From an uncultured Acidimicrobiales bacterium (GTDB lineage Bacteria > Actinomycetota > Acidimicrobiia > Acidimicrobiales > SZUA-35): 64,000 nucleotides of DNA. Both the position numbers and the translations under genes were made by a program. This document shows positions 35,378 to 44,147 of this stretch, in pieces (positions within the stretch are counted from its first letter, which is position 1; each line of letters opens with the position of its first letter). The notes beneath the pieces are model-generated. The model was given only the letters and a program-made list of their open reading frames with translations, made no database searches and was not told the DNA's origin. The DNA lies in NCBI GenBank assembly GCA_937922785.1, contig CALAJQ010000022.1:50847-114846 (forward strand), read 5' to 3'.

Positions 35378-36715
35378 GTGAGCGCATTTCTCGATCCGCT
35401 GTCCCAGCAGGCAGCCTTACTGAACCAGGTCATTGGATCATCGACCGATCTAATCTATTTGAAGGACTGCGACGGTACCTACATAGCCTGCAACACCGCA
35501 TATGGCGATTTGTACAACCAAACCCCAGCGGAGATCATCGGCAATGACGTCAGCTGCCATGGAGATCCCGAACTAAGCAAGGGTGTTCGAAACAGAGATA
35601 GCCAGGTTTTCGAAACCGGCACTGGAACTCATCACCTATCTCGCAGAATTGACGCCAACGGCAACTTGCGATGGATCGACGTGGTTAAAACGCCCCTGTT
35701 CGACGTTGACGGCACAGTCAGTGGTCTGGTGTGTATCGCCCGGGACATCACACGCCAGCACAACGCAGAGATGCGGCTAAAGAATCAGAACGCTTGGCTA
35801 GACCACCTCAACGCGGCAACCATCGCAATGATTCGAGCGCCTGAGATTCCAACCGACGTCGAGAGCCTAATCGGCTCCATCGCCAAGCTCACTGAAACCA
35901 CATCCACCGTCCTTTTCATGGAGCCCCCGCTCGGCGGAGATCCAGACAACAACCAGCTTCGATTCCGGGCCGACTCTGGCAAGAGCGCTCACCCGCAATC
36001 GAAGCTGCTAGAGCTTGCCCAACAAGCACAGCGCACCCAGTCCACTATCACTGTCGCAGAGCTGGGCATCCACTTGGTGCCAGTCAGCGCAGAAGGGGCT
36101 CGCAACGGAGTCTTAGTGTCGGAGTGGGAAACTATTCCATCTGATGACACTCTTGCCTTAGTCTGGACCGTCGCCCGTCAGCTGGCAGTTCTGTTACTTA
36201 ACAAGACTCTGGTTGACGATTCGAAATACCGAGCCAACCATGACGACCTAACCGGCCTTGCCAACCGTCGCCATCTGATCCACAAGCTTGACGTGGCAAT
36301 GACTCAGCGGGATCTAGATGGCAACCCGGTGGCAGTGATCTTTGGCGACCTAGACGGGTTCAAGCAGGTCAACGACAAGTGGGGCCACCATCGTGGTGAC
36401 CTACTACTTCAGCTTGTCGCGAAGCGTTTGAAGAACACGATCCGCAAGTCGGACACACTGGCGAGGCTGGGCGGGGATGAGTTTGCTTTCGTCGTGCCTA
36501 ACGGCGACCGCGCCATCTGCGCCGGTTTCCTAGAACGCATAACCAAGGCCGTGGCTGATCCGTTCGATATTGGCGTCGGCGAGCCTGTAAGTGTGGGGCT
36601 AAGCATTGGGTTTGCTCAGACACCCGAAGACGGGATGACCGCAACCGAGCTGATGATCGCTGCGGACAAAGCAATGTATGAGAACAAATCGGACCGCCGC
36701 GAACTGGCCCTCTGA
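35378..36715 (+). CDS. PAS-GGDEF diguanylate cyclase (tandem copy 2)
   Basis: 445-residue paralogue of the preceding gene with the same architecture: PAS (VIGSSTDLIYLKDCDGTYIACN to GLVCIARDITRQHN), a variable middle region, and GGDEF with RLGGDEF and I-site RKSD. A 32-nt stretch in the GGDEF domain is identical at DNA level between the two genes (34920-34951 and 36326-36357), while the middle sensory region differs more. This suggests duplication followed by divergence of signal input. GTG start. Confidence 0.93.
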   Translation: MSAFLDPLSQQAALLNQVIGSSTDLIYLKDCDGTYIACNTAYGDLYNQTPAEIIGNDVSCHGDPELSKGVRNRDSQVFETGTGTHHLSRRIDANGNLRWIDVVKTPLFDVDGTVSGLVCIARDITRQHNAEMRLKNQNAWLDHLNAATIAMIRAPEIPTDVESLIGSIAKLTETTSTVLFMEPPLGGDPDNNQLRFRADSGKSAHPQSKLLELAQQAQRTQSTITVAELGIHLVPVSAEGARNGVLVSEWETIPSDDTLALVWTVARQLAVLLLNKTLVDDSKYRANHDDLTGLANRRHLIHKLDVAMTQRDLDGNPVAVIFGDLDGFKQVNDKWGHHRGDLLLQLVAKRLKNTIRKSDTLARLGGDEFAFVVPNGDRAICAGFLERITKAVADPFDIGVGEPVSVGLSIGFAQTPEDGMTATELMIAADKAMYENKSDRRELAL

Positions 36716-36723
36716 ATCAACCG

Positions 36724-37176
36724 CTAGACCGAGATCTGGTTGTGGCGGTGTTCACCGTCACCAACGTGCAAATCGTGCATTGCCTGACGCTCTCGCAGGT
36801 GCAAGCCCAGAAAGATGCCTGGCAAGGCGACCAGGCCCAGAACGGCGCCTGATGAGACCATCACTAGCGCCGGAGCAGGACAAGTGCCGGCGATGGCCCA
36901 GCCAACTCCGAACAAGGCTCCACCCTTAAGGTGGTGAGCTTCGGGCATGGAGCGAGACAACTTCAGCTGACCACCAAAGGGCGTGTTCATTCCGCGCCGT
37001 TCAAGCAGCCAAAGCAGCGGTGCCGACACTGCGATGGCCGATGCCATAAACAAGAAGACGTCTATTTCGTCAAGCCGAAGCATTGCGTGAATGGTGTCGT
37101 ATTCGTGCAGGTTCGACGCTGCCAGAACTCCGCCAAACATAACGCCGAACGCCAATCCGATGAGGTTCAGTTTCAT
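36724..37176 (-). CDS. YeeE/YedE-family half transporter, second half
   Basis: About 150 residues, four predicted membrane spans. MKLNLIGLAFGVMFGGVLAASNL starts the protein, and GGALFGVGWAIAGTCPAPALVMVSSG carries the conserved cysteine motif of the second repeat of YeeE/YedE (sulfur-compound permeases). The C-terminus is His-rich (HDLHVGDGEHRHNQ). The ATG overlaps the stop of the upstream half (ATGA), so the two are made together. The ORF-track extension to 37284 runs inside the neighbour and is discarded. Thiosulfate or another sulfur species is the likely substrate by family. Confidence 0.87.
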   Translation of the reverse strand: MKLNLIGLAFGVMFGGVLAASNLHEYDTIHAMLRLDEIDVFLFMASAIAVSAPLLWLLERRGMNTPFGGQLKLSRSMPEAHHLKGGALFGVGWAIAGTCPAPALVMVSSGAVLGLVALPGIFLGLHLRERQAMHDLHVGDGEHRHNQISV

Positions 37177-37652
37177 AGGTCGCCTCCGGTGAGGATGCGC
37201 AGAACAAAGGTGGTGATTATGGCGGTTGTCATGAATGTTGCGGTTACGGCCAAGCTGGCCGGGCTGCGTTGAGCTGTGCCGCACATTCCGTGACCGGAAG
37301 TGCAGCCACCAGCAAGAGCGGCGCCATAGCCAAGCAAAGTGGCCCCACCAAAGACCATTGGCACCACAACCGCCAGCGGGAAGACGTTTGTGAGTGCGTC
37401 ATAACCGGTCCGGATTTCACTGCCACTGCGAAGCACCTGTGTAACAAGAAGGCCACCCAAGAACATGCCAACGAAATACCAGACCCGCCAGATCACAACG
37501 CCGTCTCGGCGCCGCAAGAAGCCCGTGGTTTGTACGTAAGCGCCGCTGGCTCCAAGCGGTTGATTGGCTAAGACGAACAGTCCAACAATTAGGAGACCAA
37601 GAATCGGCCCCCCGACGAACCAAGGCAGCCTGTCAGGCAGAAGGTCAAACAT
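37173..37652 (-). CDS. YeeE/YedE-family half transporter, first half
   Basis: About 159 residues. MFDLLPDRLPWFVGGPILGLLIVGLF begins the first span, and LLGYGAALAGGCTSGHGMCGTAQ contains the GGCTSGHG cysteine motif of the first repeat of YeeE/YedE transporters. The frame upstream to 37829 runs through the palindromic repeat and looks non-protein-like, so the ATG at 37652 is preferred. Together with the next gene it reconstitutes a full permease, a split arrangement known in other bacteria. Confidence 0.87.
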   Translation of the reverse strand: MFDLLPDRLPWFVGGPILGLLIVGLFVLANQPLGASGAYVQTTGFLRRRDGVVIWRVWYFVGMFLGGLLVTQVLRSGSEIRTGYDALTNVFPLAVVVPMVFGGATLLGYGAALAGGCTSGHGMCGTAQRSPASLAVTATFMTTAIITTFVLRILTGGDL

Positions 37653-37665
37653 GAGCCGCACTCTA

Positions 37666-37756
37666 CTTCTGTCTGGGCGTAACGCTTCTGTCTGGGCGTA
37701 ACGCTCGGTGGCTGAGCGCTTCGAGCAGACAGATAGTGGCTTCGGAGCAGACAGAC
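37666..37756. repeat. Palindromic repeat left of yibE/F (TCTGTCTG family)
   Basis: Two direct copies of CTTCTGTCTGGGCGTAACG (37666 and 37685) face two inverted ends with CAGACAGA. The core 37685-37734 forms a hairpin (AACGCTC-ggtggct-GAGCGCTT inside TCTGTCTG/CAGACAGA) and is 48/50 identical to 39191-39240. Confidence 0.85.
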
Positions 37757-37808
37757 AATGAACGGACAAGCAATGAAGGTCCGGGCTCGGCTCGGTAGCA
37801 TTCGAGAA

Positions 37809-39185
37809 ATGGGCCACAGCCATTCGCATTCACACGATCATGAGATCGACGGCGGATGGCAACAATGGCTCGAGCACTCAACTCTGCGAATTGTTTTGCT
37901 TGGAGTGCTGCTCGCTGCGGTGGCAACAGTTGCTGGCGTTGTGGCCATGTGGCCTTCGGACCAAGGCCGCCAAGATGCTGTCGACAGCGCAGATGAAATC
38001 GGTCTTGTGTCGGATCGACTTAGCGCAACCATCCAGGTGGTCAATGACGGCGAATGCAGCTATTCAGAACCAGACAACCCACAGCGGTGCCGAGTGGTGG
38101 AGCTAATTGTTCACGAGGGCCCCGATGCCGGGTCGGTCGTTGCACTGCCAGAGATTGACCTGCGTTTCGATCTGTCAATTCCCGATTTGGCCGTTGGCGA
38201 CCGAGTCATTCTTGGTTATGAGGAAAGCACAAACTTCTATTTCTTCGCAGATAAGGAACGTCGAGCAACCCTGGTTTGGCTAACCGTTTTGTTTGTTGGC
38301 GTGGTGTTGATTCTGGGGCGGGTCCGAGGCGTTTTGGCATTGCTGGCGATGGCCTTAACCCTGGTGGTTCTGGTTGGCTTCCTTGCGCCATCAGTGCTTG
38401 ACGGCAACGACCCTCTTGTGGTTGCGGTCATCTCCGCGTCGGCCATTGCCTTCGTGAGCCTCTATCTGACCCACGGATTCTCCCCCACCACCACTGTGGC
38501 CCTTGCTGGCACTCTTGCCGCGCTTGCTCTGACGCTTGGCCTGTCGTGGGTGTTTTTCGAGCTTGCTTCCTTCACTGGACTAGCTACCGAGGAGGCGCTG
38601 ATTCTGCCCTTCATTTCAGAGAATCTAAACGTCAGCTCGCTGCTCTTGGGCGGCGCGGTGATCGGGGCGCTTGGAGCGTTGGATGACGTAACCGTCACCC
38701 AAGTTGCCACGGTGGCCGAGCTGAAGCGACGCAGGCCAGACCTTGGTGTCACCGAGCTTGTGACTTCTGGAATCAGAGTTGGTCGTGAGCACATTGCGTC
38801 GACGGTTAACACGTTGTTGCTGGCCTACGTTGGTGCGAGCATGCCGCTGCTGTTGTTGTTCACGGCTTCTGAACAATCACTTCAAATGGCTGCCAACTCA
38901 GAGCTAATCGCGATTGAGATCGTTAGGACGCTTTGCGGCTCGATCGGCTTGGTGGCCGCGATGCCAATTACTACCGTCTTGGCTGCCATCGTGGTTACAT
39001 CTGCAACGCCAGCCGCCCTCGAAGTCGAATCCGACGGCCACCCGCACCTGCCTCACGTGCCGCCGACAGAAGTTGAAGAGAGGACGAACGAAGCCTTAAC
39101 CGAGTTGGACGCCCAAGAACCACCTCCAACGCCAGCCCCAAGCTGGGACGACTTCACCCCGCTCGACGACTTCGAGACTGACTAG
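37809..39185 (+). CDS. YibE/F family multi-pass membrane protein
   Basis: About 458 residues. The His-rich N-terminus GHSHSHSHDHE looks metal-binding. One membrane span and an OB-like soluble domain (about 55-150, VVELIVHEGPDAGSVVALPEIDL) precede about seven spans of the YibE/F core (TLVWLTVLFVGVVLILGRVRGVLALLAMALTLVVLV, LGALDDVTVTQVATVAELKR). The C-terminal tail is acidic and proline-rich. Family function is unknown. The start at ATG 37809, with GAGAA just upstream, is preferred over 37758, which lies in the repeat. The gene is flanked by two copies of the same palindrome. Confidence 0.88.
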   Translation: MGHSHSHSHDHEIDGGWQQWLEHSTLRIVLLGVLLAAVATVAGVVAMWPSDQGRQDAVDSADEIGLVSDRLSATIQVVNDGECSYSEPDNPQRCRVVELIVHEGPDAGSVVALPEIDLRFDLSIPDLAVGDRVILGYEESTNFYFFADKERRATLVWLTVLFVGVVLILGRVRGVLALLAMALTLVVLVGFLAPSVLDGNDPLVVAVISASAIAFVSLYLTHGFSPTTTVALAGTLAALALTLGLSWVFFELASFTGLATEEALILPFISENLNVSSLLLGGAVIGALGALDDVTVTQVATVAELKRRRPDLGVTELVTSGIRVGREHIASTVNTLLLAYVGASMPLLLLFTASEQSLQMAANSELIAIEIVRTLCGSIGLVAAMPITTVLAAIVVTSATPAALEVESDGHPHLPHVPPTEVEERTNEALTELDAQEPPPTPAPSWDDFTPLDDFETD

Positions 39186-39190
39186 ACCTG

Positions 39191-39259
39191 CTTCTGTCTG
39201 GGCGTAACGCTCGGAGGCTGAGCGCTTCGGGCAGACAGATGTGATGGGCAGACAGATGT
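39191..39259. repeat. Palindromic repeat right of yibE/F (TCTGTCTG family)
   Basis: The core 39191-39240 is 48/50 identical, in direct orientation, to 37685-37734. An additional inverted end with GGGCAGACAGATGT follows at 39246-39259 and a decayed third one (GGTGGGCAGAG) after it. It lies between yibE/F and copZ stops and might also act as a bidirectional terminator. Confidence 0.85.
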
Positions 39260-39270
39260 GGTGGGCAGAG

Positions 39271-39468
39271 TCAGGCGACGTCGTAGCCGGCCTCGTCGAT
39301 TGCGGCGACGATGGCCTCAGACTGGCCGCCAGTTACTGACACGGTTTTGGTCTCTAGGTCGACGTTAACCGCCGTGACGCCTTCAACCTTTGTTACTTCT
39401 TTGGTGATGGCCGACACGCAGTGTTCACAGCTGATGTCGGGCACCGAGTACAGAGTTGGTTCAGTCAT
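39271..39468 (-). CDS. copZ: Copper chaperone, HMA domain
   Basis: 65-residue single heavy-metal-associated domain: YSVPDISCEHCVSAITKEV with the CxxC copper site (CEHC), then VNVDLETKTVSV and the C-terminal EAGYDV. It binds Cu(I) in the cytosol and hands it to the adjacent CopA. The ORF-track extension to 39594 overlaps copA and is discarded in favour of the ATG at 39468. It lies 34 bp after copA on the same strand, so the two are probably co-transcribed. Confidence 0.93.
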   Translation of the reverse strand: MTEPTLYSVPDISCEHCVSAITKEVTKVEGVTAVNVDLETKTVSVTGGQSEAIVAAIDEAGYDVA

Positions 39469-39502
39469 TGTTGTCGCCTTTGGTATGTACGAGTGTTGTT
39501 GG

Positions 39503-41668
39503 TCATGAGGTGTGCCGGTAGCCGGCGAAGCTTCGAAGTCGGAGGCTGTTGCTGACGACAAACACCGACGACATCCCCATGGCACCGGCCGCAATCATCG
39601 GGTTCAACACGCCGAACGCTGCCAGCGGGATGGCCGCGGTGTTGTAAGCAAATGCCCAAAACAGGTTGCCCTTGATAGTGGACAGGGTGCGTCGAGATAG
39701 CGCGATTGCGTCAGCCACGGCCCTCAAGTCACCAGACACAATTGTTAGGTCCGATGCCTCAATGGCGACGTCTGTTCCGGTTCCAACCGCAATGCCCAGG
39801 TCAGCTTGAGCCAAAGCGGGGGCGTCGTTGATTCCGTCCCCCACCATTGCAACCCGCTTGCCGGCTGCCTGCAGACGGCTGATCACTGCGGCCTTATCGT
39901 CGGGGTAGACCTCGGCGATTACCTCGTCGCCAGGTCTAGTACCGATGCCAACTTCGGCGGCTACCGCCTGAGCTGTCAGTTTGTTGTCACCAGTGAGGAG
40001 CGTGACCGAAAGGCCTTGGTCGTGAAGAGCAGAGATGGCGGCTTTGGAGGTGGGCTTGATGCGGTCGGCCACCACAAACACAAGCTCGGCCAGTCCGTTC
40101 CGACCGGCGAACACAACGGTTGCACCTTTGGCCTCGGCCTGGGCGGCCATCGCCTCGACCTCGGCAGGCACGGCGTCGAACAGGCTACGACGCCCGACCC
40201 CAATTGCTGTGCCGTCAACAGTTCCCCGTACCCCTGAGCCCGGGATGTTTTGGAAGTCGGCAACGTCTAGCTTGGGTTCGACTGAGACTGCAACGGCCTG
40301 AGCGATCGGGTGCTCCGATAACGATTCGACCGACGCAGCTAGAACGTGAACGCGGCTGCGGTCATCGGCTGGCAGTCCAGCGTCGAGAACATCAGTTAAC
40401 GTCATGGCGCCTTCGGTGATGGTGCCGGTTTTGTCAACCACGACAGCATCTATCGAGCGGGTGTCTTCAAGTATTTCCCCACCCTTGATGATGACGCCCA
40501 GTTGGGCCGCGCGTCCGGTACCCACCATGATTCCCAGCGGCGTCGCCAGGCCTAGCGCGCATGGGCAAGCGATTATCAGAACTGCCACAGCAGCCGTAAA
40601 CGCAGACCCAGCCGGGTTGCCGAGTAACAGCCAGACCGAGAGGGTAATAACAGCTATGAGAATTGCTACCGGCACAAAAACCGACGCCACTCGATCAGCC
40701 AGACGTTGAACCTCGGCTCGACTCCCCTGCGCTTGGTCAACCAGTCGGATGATTTGAGCCAGCGCCGTGTCGGACCCAACCTTCGTGGCCTCAACTACGA
40801 GCGAGCCGTTTGCATTGATCGTTGCGCCGATGACTTCATCGCCGGGAGACACTTCTACAGGGACTGGTTCGCCGGTGACCATCGAGGCGTCCACTGCAGA
40901 ACGACCTTCAACGATTACACCATCGGTTGCTATCTTCTCGCCGGGCCTCACAACAAAGTGCATGCTGACTGCCAGGTCATCCAGTTCGATTTCGGTACCG
41001 TCGGTTAGTCGGGCCGTCCTGGCGCCGAGGTCGGCAAGGGCTCGGATAGCGTCTCCCGAGCGACGCTTGGCCCGAAGCTCGAACCACTTACCCAAAAGGA
41101 TGAGCGTCACGATTACTGCGCCGGTCTCAAAGTAGATGTGCCCGTCGCCTATGTCACCGAGCAAAACCACTGCGGACCAAACAAGCGCCGATAAAGATCC
41201 CATCGAGACCAACGTGTCCATCGTGGTGGAGCCGTGACGCAGATTCATCCAAGCGGCTCGATGGAACGGCCAACCGGACCACAAGATTACGGGCGATGCC
41301 AACGCTGCAACCAGCCATTCCCAACCGTCGAACCGGAGAGCTGGGACCATCGAAATAGCCATGGCGGGAATAGTCAAAACCAGCCCGACAACAAGGCGCT
41401 TCAATAGGTCGGCCTCGCGCCGATCTTCGGCCTCATCGGTCTGGGTCTCTTCAATAACCGCGTAACCGAGGGCCTCCACCTCAGCCGTTAGCAAAGCGTC
41501 GTTGACCGTCCCGTCATGGGTCACGGTTGCTCGGCCGGTAGCAAAATTGACCTGGGCCTCTGCCACCGAATCGAGCTTTCCGAGACGACGCTGAATCCGG
41601 TTAGCACACGCGGCACAAGTCATTCCGTCGATCGCAAGATCAGACCGCGAAGTCGTGTCGAGTGCCAT
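39503..41668 (-). CDS. copA: Copper-exporting P1B-type ATPase
   Basis: 721-residue membrane ATPase. It has one N-terminal HMA domain ([14 protein letters not shown]), eight expected spans, the membrane CPC motif ([13 protein letters not shown]), phosphorylation site DKTGTITEG, a TGE motif (VTGEPVPVE) and the hinge [18 protein letters not shown]. The CPC plus the GMTCAAC signature indicate Cu(I) efflux. The promoter carries a MerR/CueR-type operator and sits so near the ATG that the message is probably leaderless. The upstream MerR gene is its likely activator. Confidence 0.96.
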   Translation of the reverse strand: MALDTTSRSDLAIDGMTCAACANRIQRRLGKLDSVAEAQVNFATGRATVTHDGTVNDALLTAEVEALGYAVIEETQTDEAEDRREADLLKRLVVGLVLTIPAMAISMVPALRFDGWEWLVAALASPVILWSGWPFHRAAWMNLRHGSTTMDTLVSMGSLSALVWSAVVLLGDIGDGHIYFETGAVIVTLILLGKWFELRAKRRSGDAIRALADLGARTARLTDGTEIELDDLAVSMHFVVRPGEKIATDGVIVEGRSAVDASMVTGEPVPVEVSPGDEVIGATINANGSLVVEATKVGSDTALAQIIRLVDQAQGSRAEVQRLADRVASVFVPVAILIAVITLSVWLLLGNPAGSAFTAAVAVLIIACPCALGLATPLGIMVGTGRAAQLGVIIKGGEILEDTRSIDAVVVDKTGTITEGAMTLTDVLDAGLPADDRSRVHVLAASVESLSEHPIAQAVAVSVEPKLDVADFQNIPGSGVRGTVDGTAIGVGRRSLFDAVPAEVEAMAAQAEAKGATVVFAGRNGLAELVFVVADRIKPTSKAAISALHDQGLSVTLLTGDNKLTAQAVAAEVGIGTRPGDEVIAEVYPDDKAAVISRLQAAGKRVAMVGDGINDAPALAQADLGIAVGTGTDVAIEASDLTIVSGDLRAVADAIALSRRTLSTIKGNLFWAFAYNTAAIPLAAFGVLNPMIAAGAMGMSSVFVVSNSLRLRSFAGYRHTS

Positions 41669-41674
41669 ACCCCT

Positions 41675-41706
41675 ACTGTAAACCTTCTACCCAACTAGAA
41701 GGTCAA
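41675..41706 (-). promoter_or_regulatory. copA promoter with CueR-type operator
   Basis: Perfect 22-bp inverted repeat ACCTTCTA-cccaac-TAGAAGGT (41682-41703) spanning the spacer between TTGACC (-35, 41706-41701) and TACAGT (-10, 41680-41675). The 20-bp spacer is the over-long spacing that MerR-family activators correct by DNA distortion. Only 6 nt separate the -10 from the copA ATG. Confidence 0.85.
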
Positions 41707-41746
41707 GCGGTTCTCTATCTATTCGCCAGCTATTCACCAGACCTTC

Positions 41747-42148
41747 TCACCGAGCTTCGCTGATTACCTGACACCGGTTTGGATCCGTACACGAAGAGGG
41801 ATCTAAGGCCTTAGCCCGATTGGCCATCGACGCAAGTTCTCGCCGGGCTGCAGTGAGTTGTTCAATTTGTGCATCTATAGCGGTTAAGTGGCCCTCAATC
41901 AGTGCCATTGTGTGAGCACAAGACGTCTTGCCCGAGCTCTTCAGCTCAACCACCGAGGCAATCTCAGCCAAGGTCAGGCCAGTGGCCTGGGCATCACGAA
42001 TGAATCGCAGACGCTCGACCGCCTGGTCGCCGTAATCCCTGTACCCACTGCTGGTTCGGCCGGGCTCGGCCAGTAATCCGATTGATTCGTAGTAGCGGAT
42101 GGTCTTCGCAGTGACCCCGCATAAATCACCAAGTTCGCCAATCTTCAT
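41747..42148 (-). CDS. MerR-family copper-responsive regulator (CueR-like)
   Basis: 133 residues. MKIGELGDLCGVTAKTIRYYESIGLLAEPGRTSSGYRDYG is the MerR winged helix, followed by the dimerisation coiled coil (about 80-112) and a C-terminal metal-binding loop with CTDPNRC, the two-cysteine arrangement of Cu(I)/Ag(I) sensors. The ORF-track start at 42466 is far upstream of the family N-terminus; the ATG at 42148 is used. It lies directly upstream of the operator controlling copA. Confidence 0.93.
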   Translation of the reverse strand: MKIGELGDLCGVTAKTIRYYESIGLLAEPGRTSSGYRDYGDQAVERLRFIRDAQATGLTLAEIASVVELKSSGKTSCAHTMALIEGHLTAIDAQIEQLTAARRELASMANRAKALDPSSCTDPNRCQVISEAR

Positions 42149-42322
42149 GACATCGAACCTAGATGACCCTCCAGCCAGATGGAAGTCGCCAGACGCACGA
42201 TATGGACTTGAGTGTTCTGGGGTACGCGGTGTCCGGTTTGCATGGAATAGTGAAGGCATGAATCTGGATCGAGGCTCCGGCCGCCAATGCACAGCCCTCC
42301 CAAATTGCACAGCCTTAGTAAT

Positions 42323-43120
42323 ATGATCTCGCTTCTCGGGATAGGCATTGACGCCAACTCCTCGCACATGATGGGCACCGCCGAGGGACCGGCCGCCATT
42401 CGTCGAGCATTGCATTCGGGATCGGGCAACAGCTCGGCCGAGTCCTCCGTGGAAGTTATCTCCCATATCGAAGACCTCGGCGACTTACCTGTAGCTAACG
42501 AGAAGGGCTCGGTTGTTGATGCCGACCTGATCACCTCTGCTGTAGCCGTCCAACTGGCCGCTGGCCGCCAAGTCATCTCGCTCGGCGGTGACCACTCGGT
42601 GACGTATCCAATCTTGCGGGCATTTGGCGCAGTTCATGACCAGCTCACCGTTGTACATATCGACGCGCATCCCGATCTTTACGACGACCTTGACGGGAAT
42701 CCGTTAAGCCACGCCTCTCCGTTTGCCCGGGCGTTGGAAGACGGCTGCATGACTCGGTTGGTTCAGCTTGGCATTCGAACCGCCACCCCTCACCAACGCA
42801 CTCAGGGTGAACGATGGAACGTGACGATGGTGGCACCTCGTGAGTTGGCCAGCTTCGACATGTCAGGACTCGAGGGCCCGATCTACCTAAGTATCGATCT
42901 TGACGGGCTTGACCCTTCAGTCGCTCCAGGCGTATCCCATCATGAGCCCGGAGGGTTGACCTTCCGTGAGGCGCTCGACATCATCGACGCTTTGCCTGGA
43001 CCACTGGTTGGGGCCGACGTAGTCGAGCTGAATCCGGCCCAAGATCTGGTGGGCATGACAGCCATGGTCGGGGCAAAACTGGTGAAAGAGATCGCCGCCG
43101 CAATGCTGGTTCGCCGCTAA
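42323..43120 (+). CDS. Arginase-type ureohydrolase
   Basis: About 265 residues of the ureohydrolase fold. The metal ligands are in SLGGDHSVTYPIL, VVHIDAHPDLYDDLDG and LSIDLDGLDPSVAPGVSHHEPGGL. The PGVSHxEPGG loop is typical of arginases, whereas the other ureohydrolase in this window (24595-25569) has the agmatinase PGTGTP loop. It would produce ornithine and urea from arginine, if truly arginase. The start at the ATG at 42323 matches the family N-terminus ISLLGIGIDANSS. It stands alone next to unrelated GNAT genes. Confidence 0.85.
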   Translation: MISLLGIGIDANSSHMMGTAEGPAAIRRALHSGSGNSSAESSVEVISHIEDLGDLPVANEKGSVVDADLITSAVAVQLAAGRQVISLGGDHSVTYPILRAFGAVHDQLTVVHIDAHPDLYDDLDGNPLSHASPFARALEDGCMTRLVQLGIRTATPHQRTQGERWNVTMVAPRELASFDMSGLEGPIYLSIDLDGLDPSVAPGVSHHEPGGLTFREALDIIDALPGPLVGADVVELNPAQDLVGMTAMVGAKLVKEIAAAMLVRR

Positions 43121-43208
43121 CCAGTCTGGCTAAAACGGCACCGGCTGGAATCTGAATCGACCAACAAATTCCGAGCTTACATAGGACCCGGTTGCCTATG
43201 GTGGCGTG

Positions 43209-43715
43209 ATGCCCTCTGCCACAATTCGGCCCGCAACTTCGGACGAACTCGAACCAATCAAGACAATTGCAGTCGATGCTGAGATGTTCACAATCGACGA
43301 AGTCCCCTTCTTGGACGAGATGATTGGCGGTGCGTTCGACGGAAGTTTGGAAGGTCACGAGTGGATTGTGGCAACCGACAAAACAGGCGCTGTGGTCGCA
43401 GCCGCCAACTATGCGCCAGAGCCCTATTCGGACCGCATGTGGAACCTGTATTTCTTGGCCGTGTCGCCTTCTTTCCAAGGCGAAGGGCTGGGTGGTCAGC
43501 TTGTATCCCATGTGGAACAGACGTTGGCTGCCTTGGGTGACGACGTTGCCCGAGTTCTTGTAGTGGAGACCTCTTCAACCGATCAATACGCCCGCACTCG
43601 CGATTTCTATGCGAATCAGGGGTACGACAAAGAGGCCACGATCCGCCAGTTCTACGGGCCTGAGGACAACAAGGTCATCTTCTGGAAATCGTTAGTTGAG
43701 CCAAAGCCTGACTAG
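43209..43715 (+). CDS. GNAT-family N-acetyltransferase
   Basis: 168 residues. The acetyl-CoA binding motif A is WNLYFLAVSPSFQGEGLGGQLVSHVEQTLAA (consensus Q/R-x-x-G-x-G/A), followed by VLVVETSSTDQYARTRDFYANQGYDKEATIRQFY. The acceptor substrate is unknown. The ATG at 43209 is preferred over the adjacent GTG. It is 10 bp upstream of a second, short GNAT-like gene on the same strand. Confidence 0.9.
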   Translation: MPSATIRPATSDELEPIKTIAVDAEMFTIDEVPFLDEMIGGAFDGSLEGHEWIVATDKTGAVVAAANYAPEPYSDRMWNLYFLAVSPSFQGEGLGGQLVSHVEQTLAALGDDVARVLVVETSSTDQYARTRDFYANQGYDKEATIRQFYGPEDNKVIFWKSLVEPKPD

Positions 43716-43725
43716 GTTCTGAGCT

Positions 43726-44145
43726 ATGGCTTCGGAATACACAATCACTTACGAGTGGCGAGGCGACTTCACCAACGAAGAGATCCACGAGCTTCACGCC
43801 GAAGCGTTCGAGACTCGCCTGTTCGATGAGTCCGAGTGGGACTGGGTTAAGCAAACTGCCGATCACAGCCTCGGTTGGGTCGTTGCCCGCGCCGGCGGCC
43901 AGTTTGTCGGCTTTGTGAATGTGCTTTGGGACGGTTTCGTTCACGCGTTCATCGAGGATGTGATGGTTCATAAGCTTGTTCGCCACAGCAGGGTGGGCGT
44001 GGGTGTCGTTCACGCAGCCCGAGACGGAGCCACCGCCGCCGGTTGTGAATTCCTGCACGTCCAATTCGGTGAACACCTAACCCCGTTCTACATAGACGCT
44101 TGCGAGTTCAAGCCCATGCCGGGCGGCCTAATGGAATTGGGCTGA
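43726..44145 (+). CDS. Short GNAT-family acetyltransferase
   Basis: 139 residues. The core GFVNVLWDGFVHAFIEDVMVHKLVRHSRVGVGVVHAARDGATAAGCEFLHVQF fits a compact GNAT domain with a motif-A-like R-H-S-R-V-G-V-G turn, and the C-terminus is FYIDACEFKPMPGGLMEL. Substrate unknown. It is probably co-transcribed with the preceding GNAT gene and the SDR that follows within a few bases. Confidence 0.85.
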   Translation: MASEYTITYEWRGDFTNEEIHELHAEAFETRLFDESEWDWVKQTADHSLGWVVARAGGQFVGFVNVLWDGFVHAFIEDVMVHKLVRHSRVGVGVVHAARDGATAAGCEFLHVQFGEHLTPFYIDACEFKPMPGGLMELG

Positions 44146-44147
44146 TT

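Noticed and set aside
36724-37652. Frameshifted pseudogene of a full-length YeeE/YedE
   Set aside because: Both halves have their own start, conserved motif and an ATGA overlap, and split versions are known in the family.
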